64,000 nt of DNA from the NCBI GenBank assembly GCA_002600635.1, contig CP021371.1, positions 437,001 to 501,000 on the forward strand, given 5' to 3'. Both the position numbers and the translations under genes were made by a program. Position 1 is the first letter of the stretch; each line of letters starts with the position of its first letter. The notes under the pieces were generated by a model that made no database searches, had not been told where the DNA came from, and saw only the letters and a program-made list of their open reading frames with translations. The DNA is from Rhizobium sp. ACO-34A. GTDB taxonomy: Bacteria > Pseudomonadota > Alphaproteobacteria > Rhizobiales > Rhizobiaceae. Below, in pieces: positions 53,652 through 62,931 of the stretch.

Positions 53652-54854
53652 ATGGCCAGTATAGCCGCCACCGGAAGCCAGGTCGAAAGGACCGCCTTCT
53701 CCATCATTTTCGCCGCAAGCTTCTGCCACATGCTCAACGACATCATGCAGTCGCTTCTGACGTCGCTCTACCCGCTTCTGAAGGACAATTACGCCCTCGA
53801 TTTCGTGCAGATCGGCCTTCTGACCTTTGCCTTTCAGGTCACGGCATCGCTGCTGCAGCCGGCCGTCGGCATCATCACGGATCGCTGGCCCATGCCCTTT
53901 TCCCTGCCGGCGGCCATGCTGTCCACCTGCGCCGGCCTGATCACCCTTGCCTATGCCGGGCATTTCTCGGTGCTGGTGCTCGGGGCCTGCCTGATCGGCA
54001 TCGGTTCGGCGATCTTTCATCCGGAAGCTTCGCGCGTCGCCCGGCTTGCATCCGGCGGTCGCCATGGTCTGGCGCAATCCTTCTTCCAGGTCGGCGGCAA
54101 TACCGGCACGGCCATCGGCCCGCTGCTCGCCGCCTTCATTGTCATCCCGCGCGGACAGGGCGTCTTGAGCTGGTTCTCGCTGATCGCGCTTCTCGGTTTT
54201 TGCGTGCTCTCGGGCGTCAGCGTCTGGTACATGCGCCATCGTCGCAGCAATGCCGGCCGCCCATCGCCGAACCGCACACTGCCGCTGCCGCGCAATCAGG
54301 TGGCCTGGACGCTTGCCATCCTGATCGTGCTGACGGCGACCAAGAATGCCTATCTGGCAAGCCTTTCGAGCTACTTCACCTTCTTCGCCATCCACAAGTT
54401 CGGGGTCGGCGTGCAGGATGCCCAGATCATGCTGTTCCTCTTCCTCGGCGCATCGGCGGCCGGCGTCTTCTTCGGTGGGCCGATCGGCGACCGCTTCGGC
54501 TCGCGGGCGGTGATCTGGTTCTCGATCCTCGGTGTCATCCCCTTCGCGCTGCTGCTTCCCTATGCCGACCTGTTCTGGACCTCGGTGCTGGTGGTGGTGA
54601 TCGGCTTCATCTTCTCCTCCGCCTTCTCGGCCATCGTCGTCTTCGCGCAGGAACTGGTGCCGGGCCGCGTCGGGCTGATAGCCGGCCTGTTCTTCGGCTT
54701 TGCCTTCGGCTTCGGCGGTATCGGTGCAGCCGTTCTCGGCGTCTTTGCCGACAGGCAGGGCATCGAGTTCGTCTACAGCGTCTGCTCCTACATGCCGCTT
54801 CTCGGCCTGTTGACCATTCTCCTGCCGCGCCTGCCGAGCCAGCGGCGCGCGTAA
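53652..54854 (+). CDS. MFS transporter of the Fsr (fosmidomycin resistance) family
   Basis: This 400-residue protein has 12 predicted helices and the strongly conserved Fsr start TAFSIIFAASFCHMLNDIMQSLLTSLYPLLKDNYALDFVQIGLLTFAFQVTASLLQPAVG. Further motifs are LIGIGSAIFHPEASRVARLASGGRHGLAQSFFQVGGNTGTAIGP and GPIGDRFGSRAVIWFSILGVIPF. Such carriers export fosmidomycin and similar compounds by proton antiport. It is divergent from an AraC regulator. The ATG at 53652 is preceded by GGGACAAGAGGG, an AG-rich site. Confidence 0.93.
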   Translation: MASIAATGSQVERTAFSIIFAASFCHMLNDIMQSLLTSLYPLLKDNYALDFVQIGLLTFAFQVTASLLQPAVGIITDRWPMPFSLPAAMLSTCAGLITLAYAGHFSVLVLGACLIGIGSAIFHPEASRVARLASGGRHGLAQSFFQVGGNTGTAIGPLLAAFIVIPRGQGVLSWFSLIALLGFCVLSGVSVWYMRHRRSNAGRPSPNRTLPLPRNQVAWTLAILIVLTATKNAYLASLSSYFTFFAIHKFGVGVQDAQIMLFLFLGASAAGVFFGGPIGDRFGSRAVIWFSILGVIPFALLLPYADLFWTSVLVVVIGFIFSSAFSAIVVFAQELVPGRVGLIAGLFFGFAFGFGGIGAAVLGVFADRQGIEFVYSVCSYMPLLGLLTILLPRLPSQRRA

Positions 54855-55034
54855 ACGGCCGGAGACATCCCGGGCTGTTGTATCGGAACGGCTTGGGGAA
54901 ACGACGGGAGGCCGGCTATCTGCCGGGCTCCCGTTTCCGGTTGTGGGCTACCATCACTATGAAGACCCGGTATCGCTGGCGGATGGCTCGTGCTAGAGCG
55001 GCGCTTCTTTTGATCGAAACGACCGCGGGGCTCC

Positions 55035-55538
55035 ATGACCATTGCACTCTATGCTGACTATGTCGCGGATCTGAGAAGCCTGTTCACCGAACTCGACCGC
55101 TCGCCGGAGCAGTTCCAGACATTCGACGTACGGCTGGAACTGGCGGCCGCAGGCGGTCTCATCGTTTATGAAACGAAGCGCCGGAAGGGTCAGACGGACA
55201 GCCTTTATTACGGCCGCTCCGCCAGCACCGGCGCCAACCAGCAGATCTCGCAGGCCACGGCCTTTGCCGCGATCGATCGTTTCCTGGCACTCGGCCAGTT
55301 CATCGCTCTTGCGGGGGATGCCTCGCAGAACCACGAAATGGATGCCGGATACCCGCATTGCGCCGTCAACTTCTCCTATCGGAAGAAGGGACACCCCAAG
55401 GCGCTTGCCATGCTCATGGTCTTCATCGGTTTCAACGATGATGCCGATGCGCTCGCTTATGCTGAAAAAGCTGCCGACACCTCGGCTTTCGTGACCGCGC
55501 GGCCCTGCAAGGGAGACCGCGCCCACGAGTGGAAGTGA
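55035..55538 (+). CDS. Conserved-looking hypothetical protein, 167 residues
   Basis: The protein (MTIALYADYVADLRSLFTELDRSPEQFQTFDVRLELAAAGGLIVYETKRRKGQTDSLYYGRSASTGANQQISQATAFAAIDRFLALGQFIALAGDASQNHEMDAGYPHCAVNFSYRKKGHPKALAMLMVFIGF) has good codon character and no membrane segment. I do not recognise a family. It is probably cytoplasmic and alpha/beta. It stands alone between the Fsr-type gene and a convergent PNPOx-like gene, 12 bases from the latter. Confidence 0.75.
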   Translation: MTIALYADYVADLRSLFTELDRSPEQFQTFDVRLELAAAGGLIVYETKRRKGQTDSLYYGRSASTGANQQISQATAFAAIDRFLALGQFIALAGDASQNHEMDAGYPHCAVNFSYRKKGHPKALAMLMVFIGFNDDADALAYAEKAADTSAFVTARPCKGDRAHEWK

Positions 55539-55550
55539 GACCTCGGCGCC

Positions 55551-56291
55551 TTATTGGTTGCCGGCCTCTTCATAGAGCCGCTGGGTCTCGGTCAGTGCGT
55601 CGTCCAGCCTCGTTCCGGTGCTGAAAAGCGAGAGCGTTTCCGGCTTCGATACGCCGGCCGGAAGATGCGGCGAGGCTTCCGTCTCGCCGATCACCGTGCG
55701 GACGGGAATGACGCCGGCCCAGACCGGCAGGTCGTAATCTTCCTCGTCATCGCCGACGCCCTTGGCGCGAACCTTGGCCGAGGCATCCTCGATCCGCATG
55801 CCGATGACGGCCGTCGCCTTGATCTCCTGCCCGGTTGTTGGCCTCAGCAATGTGCTGCGGTCCGGATAGAAGCGATCGATGACGGCGCGCAGCGCCTTTT
55901 CCTTCTCGGCCGGGTCTTCGACCAGTCGGGCGGTGCCGAAGCACATGGCAGAGCGGTAATTGGCCGAATGGTTGAAGCCGGAACGGGCGAGCACCAGCCC
56001 GTCCAGATGCGAAACCGTCAGGCAGGCCGGCGTTCCGGTCTTGAGATGGCGCAGCATGCGGCTGGCTGACGAACCGTGCCAGTAGAGCATGTCGCCTTCG
56101 CGCCAGTGGATCGTCGGCGTGCAGAAGGGCTGGCCGTCGATCACATAGGCCACATGACAGAGCATGCCGGCATCGAGGATCGCATGCACGGCGGTGCGGT
56201 CATAGCTGCCGCGTTCGTGCAGACGCTTGACCCGGTTGCGGTCGGTAACGGGGTAGGAGCCGGTTTCGGCTTCGATGGTGCTGGTGGACAT
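55551..56291 (-). CDS. Pyridoxamine 5'-phosphate oxidase family (FMN-binding split-barrel) protein
   Basis: This 246-residue protein has RVKRLHERGSYDRTAVHAILDAGMLCHVAYVIDGQPFCTPTIHWREGDMLYWHGSSASRMLRHLKTGTPACLTVSHLDGLVLARSGFNHSANYRSAMCFGTARLVED, the split-barrel flavin fold of the Pyridox_ox_2 group. These are flavin- or F420-type reductases of varied role rather than true PdxH. It is divergent from a MocR/PdxR-type regulator gene (68 bases apart), a common pairing in vitamin B6 control. Confidence 0.9.
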   Translation of the reverse strand: MSTSTIEAETGSYPVTDRNRVKRLHERGSYDRTAVHAILDAGMLCHVAYVIDGQPFCTPTIHWREGDMLYWHGSSASRMLRHLKTGTPACLTVSHLDGLVLARSGFNHSANYRSAMCFGTARLVEDPAEKEKALRAVIDRFYPDRSTLLRPTTGQEIKATAVIGMRIEDASAKVRAKGVGDDEEDYDLPVWAGVIPVRTVIGETEASPHLPAGVSKPETLSLFSTGTRLDDALTETQRLYEEAGNQ

Positions 56292-56359
56292 GAACTTGCC
56301 TTCCTCAATGCTGTCAGTCTATCTATGCAGGAACATTGGTTCGAAATAGCTCCAATTCC

Positions 56360-57766
56360 ATGTCAAAAATGAAGACCAATCCGGCCGACTGGTCGGCCCT
56401 GATCCCGGTGTTGCCGGATGACGGGCCGCATACGGCCGCGCTCTACCGAACCATCCGCCGGCTGATCGAGACGGGCACGATTGCGCCGGGAACCAAGCTT
56501 CCGCCGACGCGGGATCTGGCGGCCCGCCTGAAGGTCTCCCGCGGATCGGTGGTCGCCGCTTTCGAAATGCTGATCGCCGATGGCTTCGCCGAGGCGCGAA
56601 CCGGGGCCGGAACCTTCGTGGCGGGGCAGGTCCCGGTTCTGCGTGCACCTGATGTGGTCGTGGAAGTGACGGGCGACATCGCGCCGCCCCTGCCGGGCAC
56701 GCTGGGGATCGCCACTGCCGATGCCCGTACGCTGAAGACGTTCCGGGCGCTGTTATCCTGGCATCTGGCGCGGCCGGGCTTCGAACACTTCCATTATGGC
56801 GATCCGCGCGGTTCGGCGGATCTGCGCGAAGCCGTCGCCAGCTATCTGCGGACGGCACGCGGAGTGCGCTGCGACGGCGCTTCCGTCGTCATCACCCATG
56901 GCACCCAGCAGGCGCTCGATCTCTTCATCCGCAGCGCCTTGCAGCCGGGAGACGGCGTGTGGATCGAGGATCCCTGCTATCCCATGGCGCGGACAGCTTT
57001 TGCTGAAGCCGGAATGCGGCTTTCGGGTATTCCAGTGGATGGCGAAGGTCTGGATCCGGTGGCGGGAGAAAGCGTGATGCCGATGGCGCGTGCCATCTAT
57101 GTCACGCCATCGCACCAGTTTCCTCTGGGCGTCACCATGACCATGCCGCGCAGGCTGGCGCTGATCGACTGGGCGCGGCGCAACGACGCCTGGATCGTCG
57201 AGGATGATTACGACAGCGAGTTTCGCTATGCCGGACCGCCGCTCACCTCGCTGCAGGGCATGGATGACACGGGCCACGTCATCTATGTCGGCACCTTTTC
57301 CAAGGCGCTCTTTCCTGGCCTCCGCATGGGTTACATGGTCGTGCCGCCGCCCTTGCGGAAAAAGGTCGTGGCGCTGAAGAGCCGCACGGACCGATACCCG
57401 CCGACGCTGGCGGAGGCAGCGCTTACCGATCTGCTGCGCGAAGGGCATTTTGCTGCCCATCTGCGCCGCGCCCGTCGCCGCACCGAGGCTGCGAGGAACG
57501 AACTGGTCGCGGGGCTGCTGTCCAATCCACGGGCGGGTATCGAGGTCGAGACGCCCGATCAGGGGCTGCATCTCATCGCCCGGTTGCCGGCGGGTCTCGA
57601 GGATACGGCGCTGGTGGAGAAGGCGATGGCGGCGGGACTGGGCGTGCGGGCCTTGTCATCCATGAGCGTTTCGGGAACGCCCCGGCAGGGGCTCGTTATC
57701 GGCTTCTCCGGTTTCAGCGGCGAGGACCTCAAGGCGGCGGCTAGCCGCTTCGTCGCGAGCTTGTGA
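56360..57766 (+). CDS. MocR/PdxR family regulator (GntR HTH fused to aminotransferase-like domain)
   Basis: This 468-residue protein starts at the ATG at 56360. The N-terminal GntR wing (HTAALYRTIRRLIETGTIAPGTKLPPTRDLAARLKVSRGSVVAAFEMLIADGFAEARTGAGTFVAG, about 25-90) is linked to a class I aminotransferase fold (about 130-465). The PLP-binding lysine lies in IYVGTFSKALFPGLRMGYMV near residue 310, and IVEDDYDSEFRYAG near 275 holds the Asp/Tyr pair. MocR proteins sense PLP. The divergent PNPOx-like gene is its likely target. The TTG-started longer frame (56336) is less likely. Confidence 0.93.
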   Translation: MSKMKTNPADWSALIPVLPDDGPHTAALYRTIRRLIETGTIAPGTKLPPTRDLAARLKVSRGSVVAAFEMLIADGFAEARTGAGTFVAGQVPVLRAPDVVVEVTGDIAPPLPGTLGIATADARTLKTFRALLSWHLARPGFEHFHYGDPRGSADLREAVASYLRTARGVRCDGASVVITHGTQQALDLFIRSALQPGDGVWIEDPCYPMARTAFAEAGMRLSGIPVDGEGLDPVAGESVMPMARAIYVTPSHQFPLGVTMTMPRRLALIDWARRNDAWIVEDDYDSEFRYAGPPLTSLQGMDDTGHVIYVGTFSKALFPGLRMGYMVVPPPLRKKVVALKSRTDRYPPTLAEAALTDLLREGHFAAHLRRARRRTEAARNELVAGLLSNPRAGIEVETPDQGLHLIARLPAGLEDTALVEKAMAAGLGVRALSSMSVSGTPRQGLVIGFSGFSGEDLKAAASRFVASL

Positions 57767-57877
57767 GGGGTGTCCGTGTCTGTGCGCCTTGCGGACGAAG
57801 GCTCCGCACTGCTACTAGGTGAGCACGCGAACAGCAGGAAGCCATGGCAGGGAGGCCGGGCTGGAGTAGGAGACGGC

Positions 57878-58144
57878 GTGAAATTCCTCGACCCACAGCA
57901 TCCGTTTTTCAAGCCGCTCTGGCGCCGTATCCTGACGGTGGTCGCCCCCGCCGCCTGGGGGCTTGTCGAGCTTTCGAACGGTGCCTCCGGCTGGGCCATC
58001 CTGTTTTTCGGCGCATCCGCCTATGCGGCTTACGAACTGCTGTTCATGTTCGAGCGCAGCAATCGGGAAGCGGCATCCGCTGCCGACAAGGACAGATCGC
58101 CGGCGGACGACAATGGCGCGGATGGCGGCGACGGCGGCGATTGA
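57878..58144 (+). CDS. Small inner-membrane protein (FxxPLWRR-type, DUF3329-like)
   Basis: From the GTG at 57878, which follows GTAGGAGACGGC, this is an 88-residue protein: (M)KFLDPQHPFFKPLWRRILTVVAPAAWGLVELSNGASGWAILFFGASAYAAYELLFMFERSN. It has two membrane helices (about 19-35 and 38-58) and an acidic/glycine-rich tail (DDNGADGGDGGD). Short proteins with HPFFxPLWRR are common in Rhizobiales and often labelled DUF3329. The function is unknown. The longer frame to 57770 is not supported by a ribosome-binding site. Confidence 0.7.
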   Translation: MKFLDPQHPFFKPLWRRILTVVAPAAWGLVELSNGASGWAILFFGASAYAAYELLFMFERSNREAASAADKDRSPADDNGADGGDGGD

Positions 58145-58247
58145 CCGGTTGAGGGGATGGTCTCTCCTACCCGAAGATGACCTTGCCAAGGCTCTCCGCC
58201 GCCAATAGGTTGCCCACCTGAAACGATTTAAATGCAAGGAGAGGCCC

Positions 58248-59237
58248 ATGTTGCGCTTTGGAATTCTGTCGACGGCGAAGATCGGACGCGAGCTGGTGGT
58301 TCCGGCGATACAGGATGCGGAAACCTGCGTCGTTACCGCCGTGGCGAGCCGCGATCTGGCCAGGGCACGCGCCATGGCCGACCGCTTTTCCGTGCCGCAT
58401 GCCTTCGGTTCTTATGAGGAAATGCTGGCGTCCGACGTGATCGACGCCGTCTATATTCCAGTGCCGACGGCGCAGCATGTCGAATGGGCGATCAAGGCGG
58501 CCGATGCCGGCAAGCATGTGCTCTGCGAAAAGCCGCTGGCTCTGAAGGCCGCGGAGATCGACGCCGTCATCGCCGCCCGTGACCGCAATGGCGTTCTCGT
58601 CTCCGAAGCGTTCATGGTGACTTACGCTCCCGTATGGCGCAAGGTGCGCTCGCTGCTTGCGGAAGGTGCAATCGGCAAGCTTCGGCACGTGCAGGGCGCC
58701 TTTACCTATTTCAATCGCGACCCTTCCAACATGCGCAACAAGCCCGAACTCGGTGGTGGCGGCCTGCCGGATATCGGCGTCTATCCGTCGATCTCGACCC
58801 GGTTCGCGACGGGAGCGGAACCGCAGCGCGTGCAGGCCGTGGTCGAGCGCGACCCGGAATTCGGCACGGACGTCTATGCCAGCATCAAGGCCGATTTCGG
58901 CGATTTCGAGCTGAGCTTCTATATTTCCACCCAGATGGCCAACCGCCAGACCATGGTGTTTCACGGCACGGAAGGCTTCATCGAGGTCCGCTCGCCCTTC
59001 AACGCCGACCGCTGGGGCGCGGAAGAGGTGGAACTGACCAACCGGGCGCATACCGAGTCGCAGATCTTCCGTTTCCAGGACAGCCGTCAGTATCGCCGCG
59101 AGGCAGAAGCCTTCGCGCATGCCGTGGAAACCGGTGATTACAGCGATGTCGTGAGCCTCGAGAATTCCCGCGCCAACCAGCTCTTCATCGACGCGATCTA
59201 CCGCGCCGGCGAGAAGGACGGCTGGGAGGCGGTTTAA
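58248..59237 (+). CDS. Gfo/Idh/MocA family NAD(P)-dependent oxidoreductase
   Basis: This 329-residue protein has an N-terminal Rossmann domain ([47 protein letters not shown]), the conserved [10 protein letters not shown] box with the catalytic Lys near residue 94, and a C-terminal beta-sheet domain with [26 protein letters not shown]. It oxidises or reduces a sugar or cyclitol; the substrate is unknown. It is preceded by AAGGAGAGGCCC. A repeat composite follows. Confidence 0.93.
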   Translation: MLRFGILSTAKIGRELVVPAIQDAETCVVTAVASRDLARARAMADRFSVPHAFGSYEEMLASDVIDAVYIPVPTAQHVEWAIKAADAGKHVLCEKPLALKAAEIDAVIAARDRNGVLVSEAFMVTYAPVWRKVRSLLAEGAIGKLRHVQGAFTYFNRDPSNMRNKPELGGGGLPDIGVYPSISTRFATGAEPQRVQAVVERDPEFGTDVYASIKADFGDFELSFYISTQMANRQTMVFHGTEGFIEVRSPFNADRWGAEEVELTNRAHTESQIFRFQDSRQYRREAEAFAHAVETGDYSDVVSLENSRANQLFIDAIYRAGEKDGWEAV

Positions 59238-59541
59238 GCGCTAGGTATATCCGGAGCAGAGTACCCCGTCGGAACCTTGATCCCGGGCACCCCCCTCTGC
59301 CCTGCCGGGCATCTCCCCCTCAAGGGGGGAGATCCGCAAGACGCATACCCCTCGTGGCACCACAACTGTTTCAAGGGCGGGTCCTGAAGTGTTAATCTTC
59401 TGATGGTGTGGTAGCTTGCCACTATCCGATCTCCTCCCTTGAGGGGGAGATGCCCGGCAGGGCAGAGGGGGTGAACCGCAGCGGATCACGTCGTTTTGTG
59501 TCCTGTGCGATCCCAGCGTCGCGATAAGCTTTGGATTACGC
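59238..59541. repeat. Intergenic composite palindromic repeat (intact form)
   Basis: 59288-59334 (CACCCCCCTCTGCCCTGCCG, GGCATCTCCCCCTCAAGGGG, GGAGATC) and 59427-59472, its inverted counterpart (GATCTCCTCCCTTGAGGGGG, AGATGCCCGGCAGGGCAGAG), face each other across 92 bases, so the whole 185 bases can fold into one large hairpin with inner stems. The same composite, broken by an insert, lies at 33122-33372. Nothing else is seen in this 304-base gap. Confidence 0.8.
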
Positions 59542-59916
59542 TCAGCGACGGAAGACGAAGCGGGAATAGCCGAAGAAGCTGAAGGCCATGGCGGCGATCG
59601 AGGCGAGCACGAGCGCCGCGAATGGCGTGAGCATCGGTGCCGAGATCAGCAGCGCCGAATAGAGCAGGTAGTTCACCACGGCGGACGTGATGCCCACGGA
59701 ACCGTAGCGAAACCCCTCGACCGCAATCGAATGGCGCGACGCCCCGAAGGTGAAGCTCCGGTTGAGAAACCAGGTGCAGAAGAGAGCGACGGCGATCGCG
59801 ACAAGGCGCGCGAGAAACGGTCCGAGCGGCGTCGTCTTGATGAGCAGCAGCAGCACCGCCGCGTCGATCAGGAAGCCCGCCGTGCCGACGATGCCGAAGC
59901 GCAGAAGCTTCTTCAT
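59542..59916 (-). CDS. GtrA family membrane protein
   Basis: This 124-residue protein has four helices (LLRFGIVGTAGFLIDAAVLLLL, FLARLVAIAVALFCTWFLNRSFTFG, VGITSAVVNYLLYSALLI, FAALVLASIAAMAFSFFGYSRFVFRR). The FGIVGTAGFLIDAAVL start and the FLNRSFTF motif define GtrA. The family helps move undecaprenyl-phosphate-linked sugars across the inner membrane. It overlaps the GT2 gene by four bases (ATGA), forming a GtrA-GtrB-type pair. Confidence 0.92.
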   Translation of the reverse strand: MKKLLRFGIVGTAGFLIDAAVLLLLIKTTPLGPFLARLVAIAVALFCTWFLNRSFTFGASRHSIAVEGFRYGSVGITSAVVNYLLYSALLISAPMLTPFAALVLASIAAMAFSFFGYSRFVFRR

Positions 59917-60926
59917 GCGGCATCCACTTTGCCGCGACGGACGGCGTTGTTTTCGTGGCTGCCGCTGGCGGCCTTTTCGGAAAGCGCGGGGCGCAGGGCC
60001 GGCAGGTTCATGTAGTGGATCCTCAACTGTTCGGCGCGCGAGCGGGCGAGCGAATCCAGGATCAGCGCGGCCGTCAGCGACAGGAACGACATCATCAACA
60101 GGACTGTGGCGAGAATCCAGCTCGGAACGCGGCTGACATAACCGGTGGCGAAGAATTCGAAGAGAACCGGCACCATGAAGCCGACGCTCAGAGCCAGAAG
60201 GGCGGCGCTGATGCTGCCGAAGAAGGCGAAGGGCCGGATTTCCTTCATCAGCATGGCGAACATCCAGAGGATCTTCGCGCCATCGCGGAAGGTCGAAAGC
60301 TTGGAGTGCGAGCCCTCCGGACGCCGGCCGTAATCGAGTTCCAGTTCGCAGACCGGCAGTTTCAGCCGGGTCGCATGCACCGACATTTCCGTCTCGATCT
60401 CGAAACCGCCGGAAACGGCGGGGAAGCTCTTCACGAACCGGCGCGAAAACGCCCGGTAGCCGGACAGGATATCGGTGAAATCATTGCCGAACAGGAAGCG
60501 GTAGAGCGCATTGAACATGCGGTTGCCGAAGGCGTGGCCCTGGCGACCGGCATCGGCATGCACGCCGCGCCGCGTGCCGACAACCATGTCGGCCCGCTCG
60601 GTGATCAGGGTGCGGATCAGTTCCTCGGCATCCTCTGGTGCATAAGTGCCGTCGCCATCGGCCATGACATAGATGTCGGCGTCGATGTCGCAGAACATGC
60701 GGCGCACGACATGGCCCTTGCCCTGGCGACGCTCGCGCACCACGGTCGCGCCCGCCAGTGTGGCGGTCAGCGCGGTGCTGTCGGTCGAGTTGTTGTCGTA
60801 GACATAGACGCGGGCCTCCGGCAGCGCCTCGCGAAAGCTGCGCACGACATCGCCGATGGTCGCGGCCTCGTTGTAGCAGGGCAGGAGAACAGCCACCTCG
60901 AGATTGTCTGGCCACGTTCCGCGCAT
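59913..60926 (-). CDS. Family 2 glycosyltransferase (polyprenyl-phosphate type) with C-terminal membrane segments
   Basis: This 337-residue protein has a GT-A domain: VAVLLPCYNEAATIGDVVRSFREALPEARVYVYDNNSTDSTA, the metal motif YVMADGDGTYAP near residue 105, then LSGYRAFSRRFVKSFPAVSGGFEIETEMSVHA. Two membrane helices follow (about 235-262 and 270-295). It should load a sugar onto undecaprenyl or dolichyl-type phosphate at the inner membrane. The GtrA gene overlaps its stop. A divergent GT-C-like protein (61079) may use the product. Confidence 0.93.
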   Translation of the reverse strand: MRGTWPDNLEVAVLLPCYNEAATIGDVVRSFREALPEARVYVYDNNSTDSTALTATLAGATVVRERRQGKGHVVRRMFCDIDADIYVMADGDGTYAPEDAEELIRTLITERADMVVGTRRGVHADAGRQGHAFGNRMFNALYRFLFGNDFTDILSGYRAFSRRFVKSFPAVSGGFEIETEMSVHATRLKLPVCELELDYGRRPEGSHSKLSTFRDGAKILWMFAMLMKEIRPFAFFGSISAALLALSVGFMVPVLFEFFATGYVSRVPSWILATVLLMMSFLSLTAALILDSLARSRAEQLRIHYMNLPALRPALSEKAASGSHENNAVRRGKVDAA

Positions 60927-61078
60927 CTTGAATTCTCGCTTGAAAAGGGTTCTGCCGTCACGCGAACGGCGGGCGCTTTACTATTTCTTGAGAACGTTAA
61001 AGCTAGGTTTCCCCCATCGACACTATCTGTGATCTTGCCGGCCATTTCTCCTGAGCGAGGCCGGTTCGCGGGGAATGA

Positions 61079-62911
61079 ATGCCCATGGCCGATCATGCCA
61101 TTTCCGTCGGAACGACTGAACCGTTCTGGACACGCCTCCGACTGGTTCTGCCGATCTACTACCTGGTTGTAGTCGCGGCCCTTGTTCTCATCCATCTGCC
61201 GGGCGCCAGCGACTATGTCGGCGCGGACAATGACGACTGGATGCGCCTGATCGAGGTGCGCGACCTCATCGGCGGGCAGGGCTGGTTCGACATGACCCAG
61301 TACCGGCTCGGTCTGGCGGGCGGTACGCCGATGCACTGGTCGCGCTTCATCGATCTGCCCATCGCCTTGTTGATCCAGATGTTCGGACAGTTTCTCTCGC
61401 CCGAGCAGGCCGAAGCTGCTGCCCTGTTCGTCTGGCCAGTCTTCCTGATCCTGCCGCTGCTGGCGGCGATTGGTCTCGGCGCTCGCCGTCTCGGCGGCGC
61501 GCCGGCCATGCATATCGCGCTAGGTCTCGCCTGCGTCTACGTTGTCACCTCCAACCGGTTCCTCCCCGGCGCGATCGATCATCACAATGTCCAGCTCGTT
61601 CTCCTCGCGACCATCGCGGCGATGCTGGTCGATCCGCTGCATCGGGCAGTAAGCTTTGCGCTTGCCGGATTTTGCTGCGCGCTGGCGATTGCGATCGGGG
61701 CCGAAACAACCCCTCTGATCGCGGTCGTTTGCCTCGTCGTCGCAGTAAACTGGGCCTGGCATGGGGCGGCCTATGCCGCAGCCGCTCGCGCCTTCGGGCT
61801 GACCCTGGCGCTCGCCGTTTCCGCCTTCTTCTTCCTGACCGTGCCGCCCCGCCTCTATGCCAATGTCACCTGCGACAGCCTTTCGCTCGGATATTTCGGC
61901 ATTGCGACCGTCGGCGGCGCGGCGCTTTTCCTGTCCACTTTCTTCCTTGCCGACGGATCGCGCGGCAAGCGTTTCGCCATTCTCGCACTCGATGGCGTGG
62001 TGGTGCTGGCGGCCGTATTGCTGCTTGCGCCGCAATGCCTGCAGAACCCGCTGAACGATCTCGATCCGCTTCTGGTGACGATGTGGCTCAACGAGGTGAC
62101 CGAGGCTCAGTCGGCGCTCGCGCAGCTGCGGCGCGAACCGGGAAGTTTCGGCGGATATTATCTCGTCGGCTTCTTTGCCGTCATCGTCTGCGCCTCCCGC
62201 ATCGTTCTCAGGGACCGTATCGAGGCGCATGCCGTTCTCCTGCCGCTCATCCTTGCGAGCTGGGCCATCGCACTCGTCCAGGTGCGTGGTGCAGCCTTTG
62301 CCAATCTTCTGTCGATCCTGCCGCTTTCCGTGCTGATTGCCGAATTGCGGCGCAACGCCAATCGCAATCCCGAGCATATGGGGGCAGGGCTCACCTTTGC
62401 CGTCGCCACGCTGTTTGCCGTGCCGAGCGTATGGATGCTGGGCGGCACCTTCTTTACCGAGGGTTCCGACGGGGTAATCAATCGTTTGCGCGGACAGATT
62501 GCAAAGACGGCCACCCCCGGCGAAGATTGCACCAGCGCCCGTGCCCTGATGCAGCTTGGCGGACTGGAGCCGACAACGGTCGTTGCCGGCTCGGAAGCCG
62601 GCGTGAAGATCCTGCGCTATACGTCGCATCGTGTGCTGACGGCGCCTTATCATCGCGATCAGGGCGGCATGCTGGCGGAACTGCGCATCGGCATGGCGAC
62701 GCCGGAAGCGGCACTTCCTCTGCTGCGCAGCTCGGGAGCAACCGTCATTGCCTATTGCAGGACGGATCCGCAGGCGAGGATGGTCTCGGAAATGGAGCCC
62801 GGCGGACTATATGCCGCCCTGGCCAAGGGTGAGGTTCCTGCCTATCTGCAGGCGCTGCCGAAAGACCCGGCATCCGGCTTCGTTCTCTACCGGATAGCCC
62901 CCGGCCTGTAA
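61079..62911 (+). CDS. Polytopic GT-C-like membrane protein
   Basis: This 610-residue protein has about 11 helices (VLPIYYLVVVAALVLIHL first, then many between 80 and 420). The early periplasmic loop YVGADNDDWMRLIEVRDLIGGQGWFDMTQYRLG has the paired acidic residues (near 53-56) expected of a GT-C glycosyltransferase using a lipid-linked donor. A soluble C-terminal part (about 450-610) follows. The family function is not known to me. The divergent GT2 and GtrA genes supply a plausible donor pathway. The start could be 61079 or 61085. Confidence 0.72.
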   Translation: MPMADHAISVGTTEPFWTRLRLVLPIYYLVVVAALVLIHLPGASDYVGADNDDWMRLIEVRDLIGGQGWFDMTQYRLGLAGGTPMHWSRFIDLPIALLIQMFGQFLSPEQAEAAALFVWPVFLILPLLAAIGLGARRLGGAPAMHIALGLACVYVVTSNRFLPGAIDHHNVQLVLLATIAAMLVDPLHRAVSFALAGFCCALAIAIGAETTPLIAVVCLVVAVNWAWHGAAYAAAARAFGLTLALAVSAFFFLTVPPRLYANVTCDSLSLGYFGIATVGGAALFLSTFFLADGSRGKRFAILALDGVVVLAAVLLLAPQCLQNPLNDLDPLLVTMWLNEVTEAQSALAQLRREPGSFGGYYLVGFFAVIVCASRIVLRDRIEAHAVLLPLILASWAIALVQVRGAAFANLLSILPLSVLIAELRRNANRNPEHMGAGLTFAVATLFAVPSVWMLGGTFFTEGSDGVINRLRGQIAKTATPGEDCTSARALMQLGGLEPTTVVAGSEAGVKILRYTSHRVLTAPYHRDQGGMLAELRIGMATPEAALPLLRSSGATVIAYCRTDPQARMVSEMEPGGLYAALAKGEVPAYLQALPKDPASGFVLYRIAPGL

Positions 62912-62931
62912 GCGAATATGGATTTCGGCTT

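Noticed and set aside
53582..55057. A 491-codon plus-strand frame over the Fsr gene
   Set aside because: It is out of frame with the Fsr-like MFS transporter and has an Arg/Ala/Gly/Ser-rich, helix-poor composition. The MFS frame has strong family motifs.
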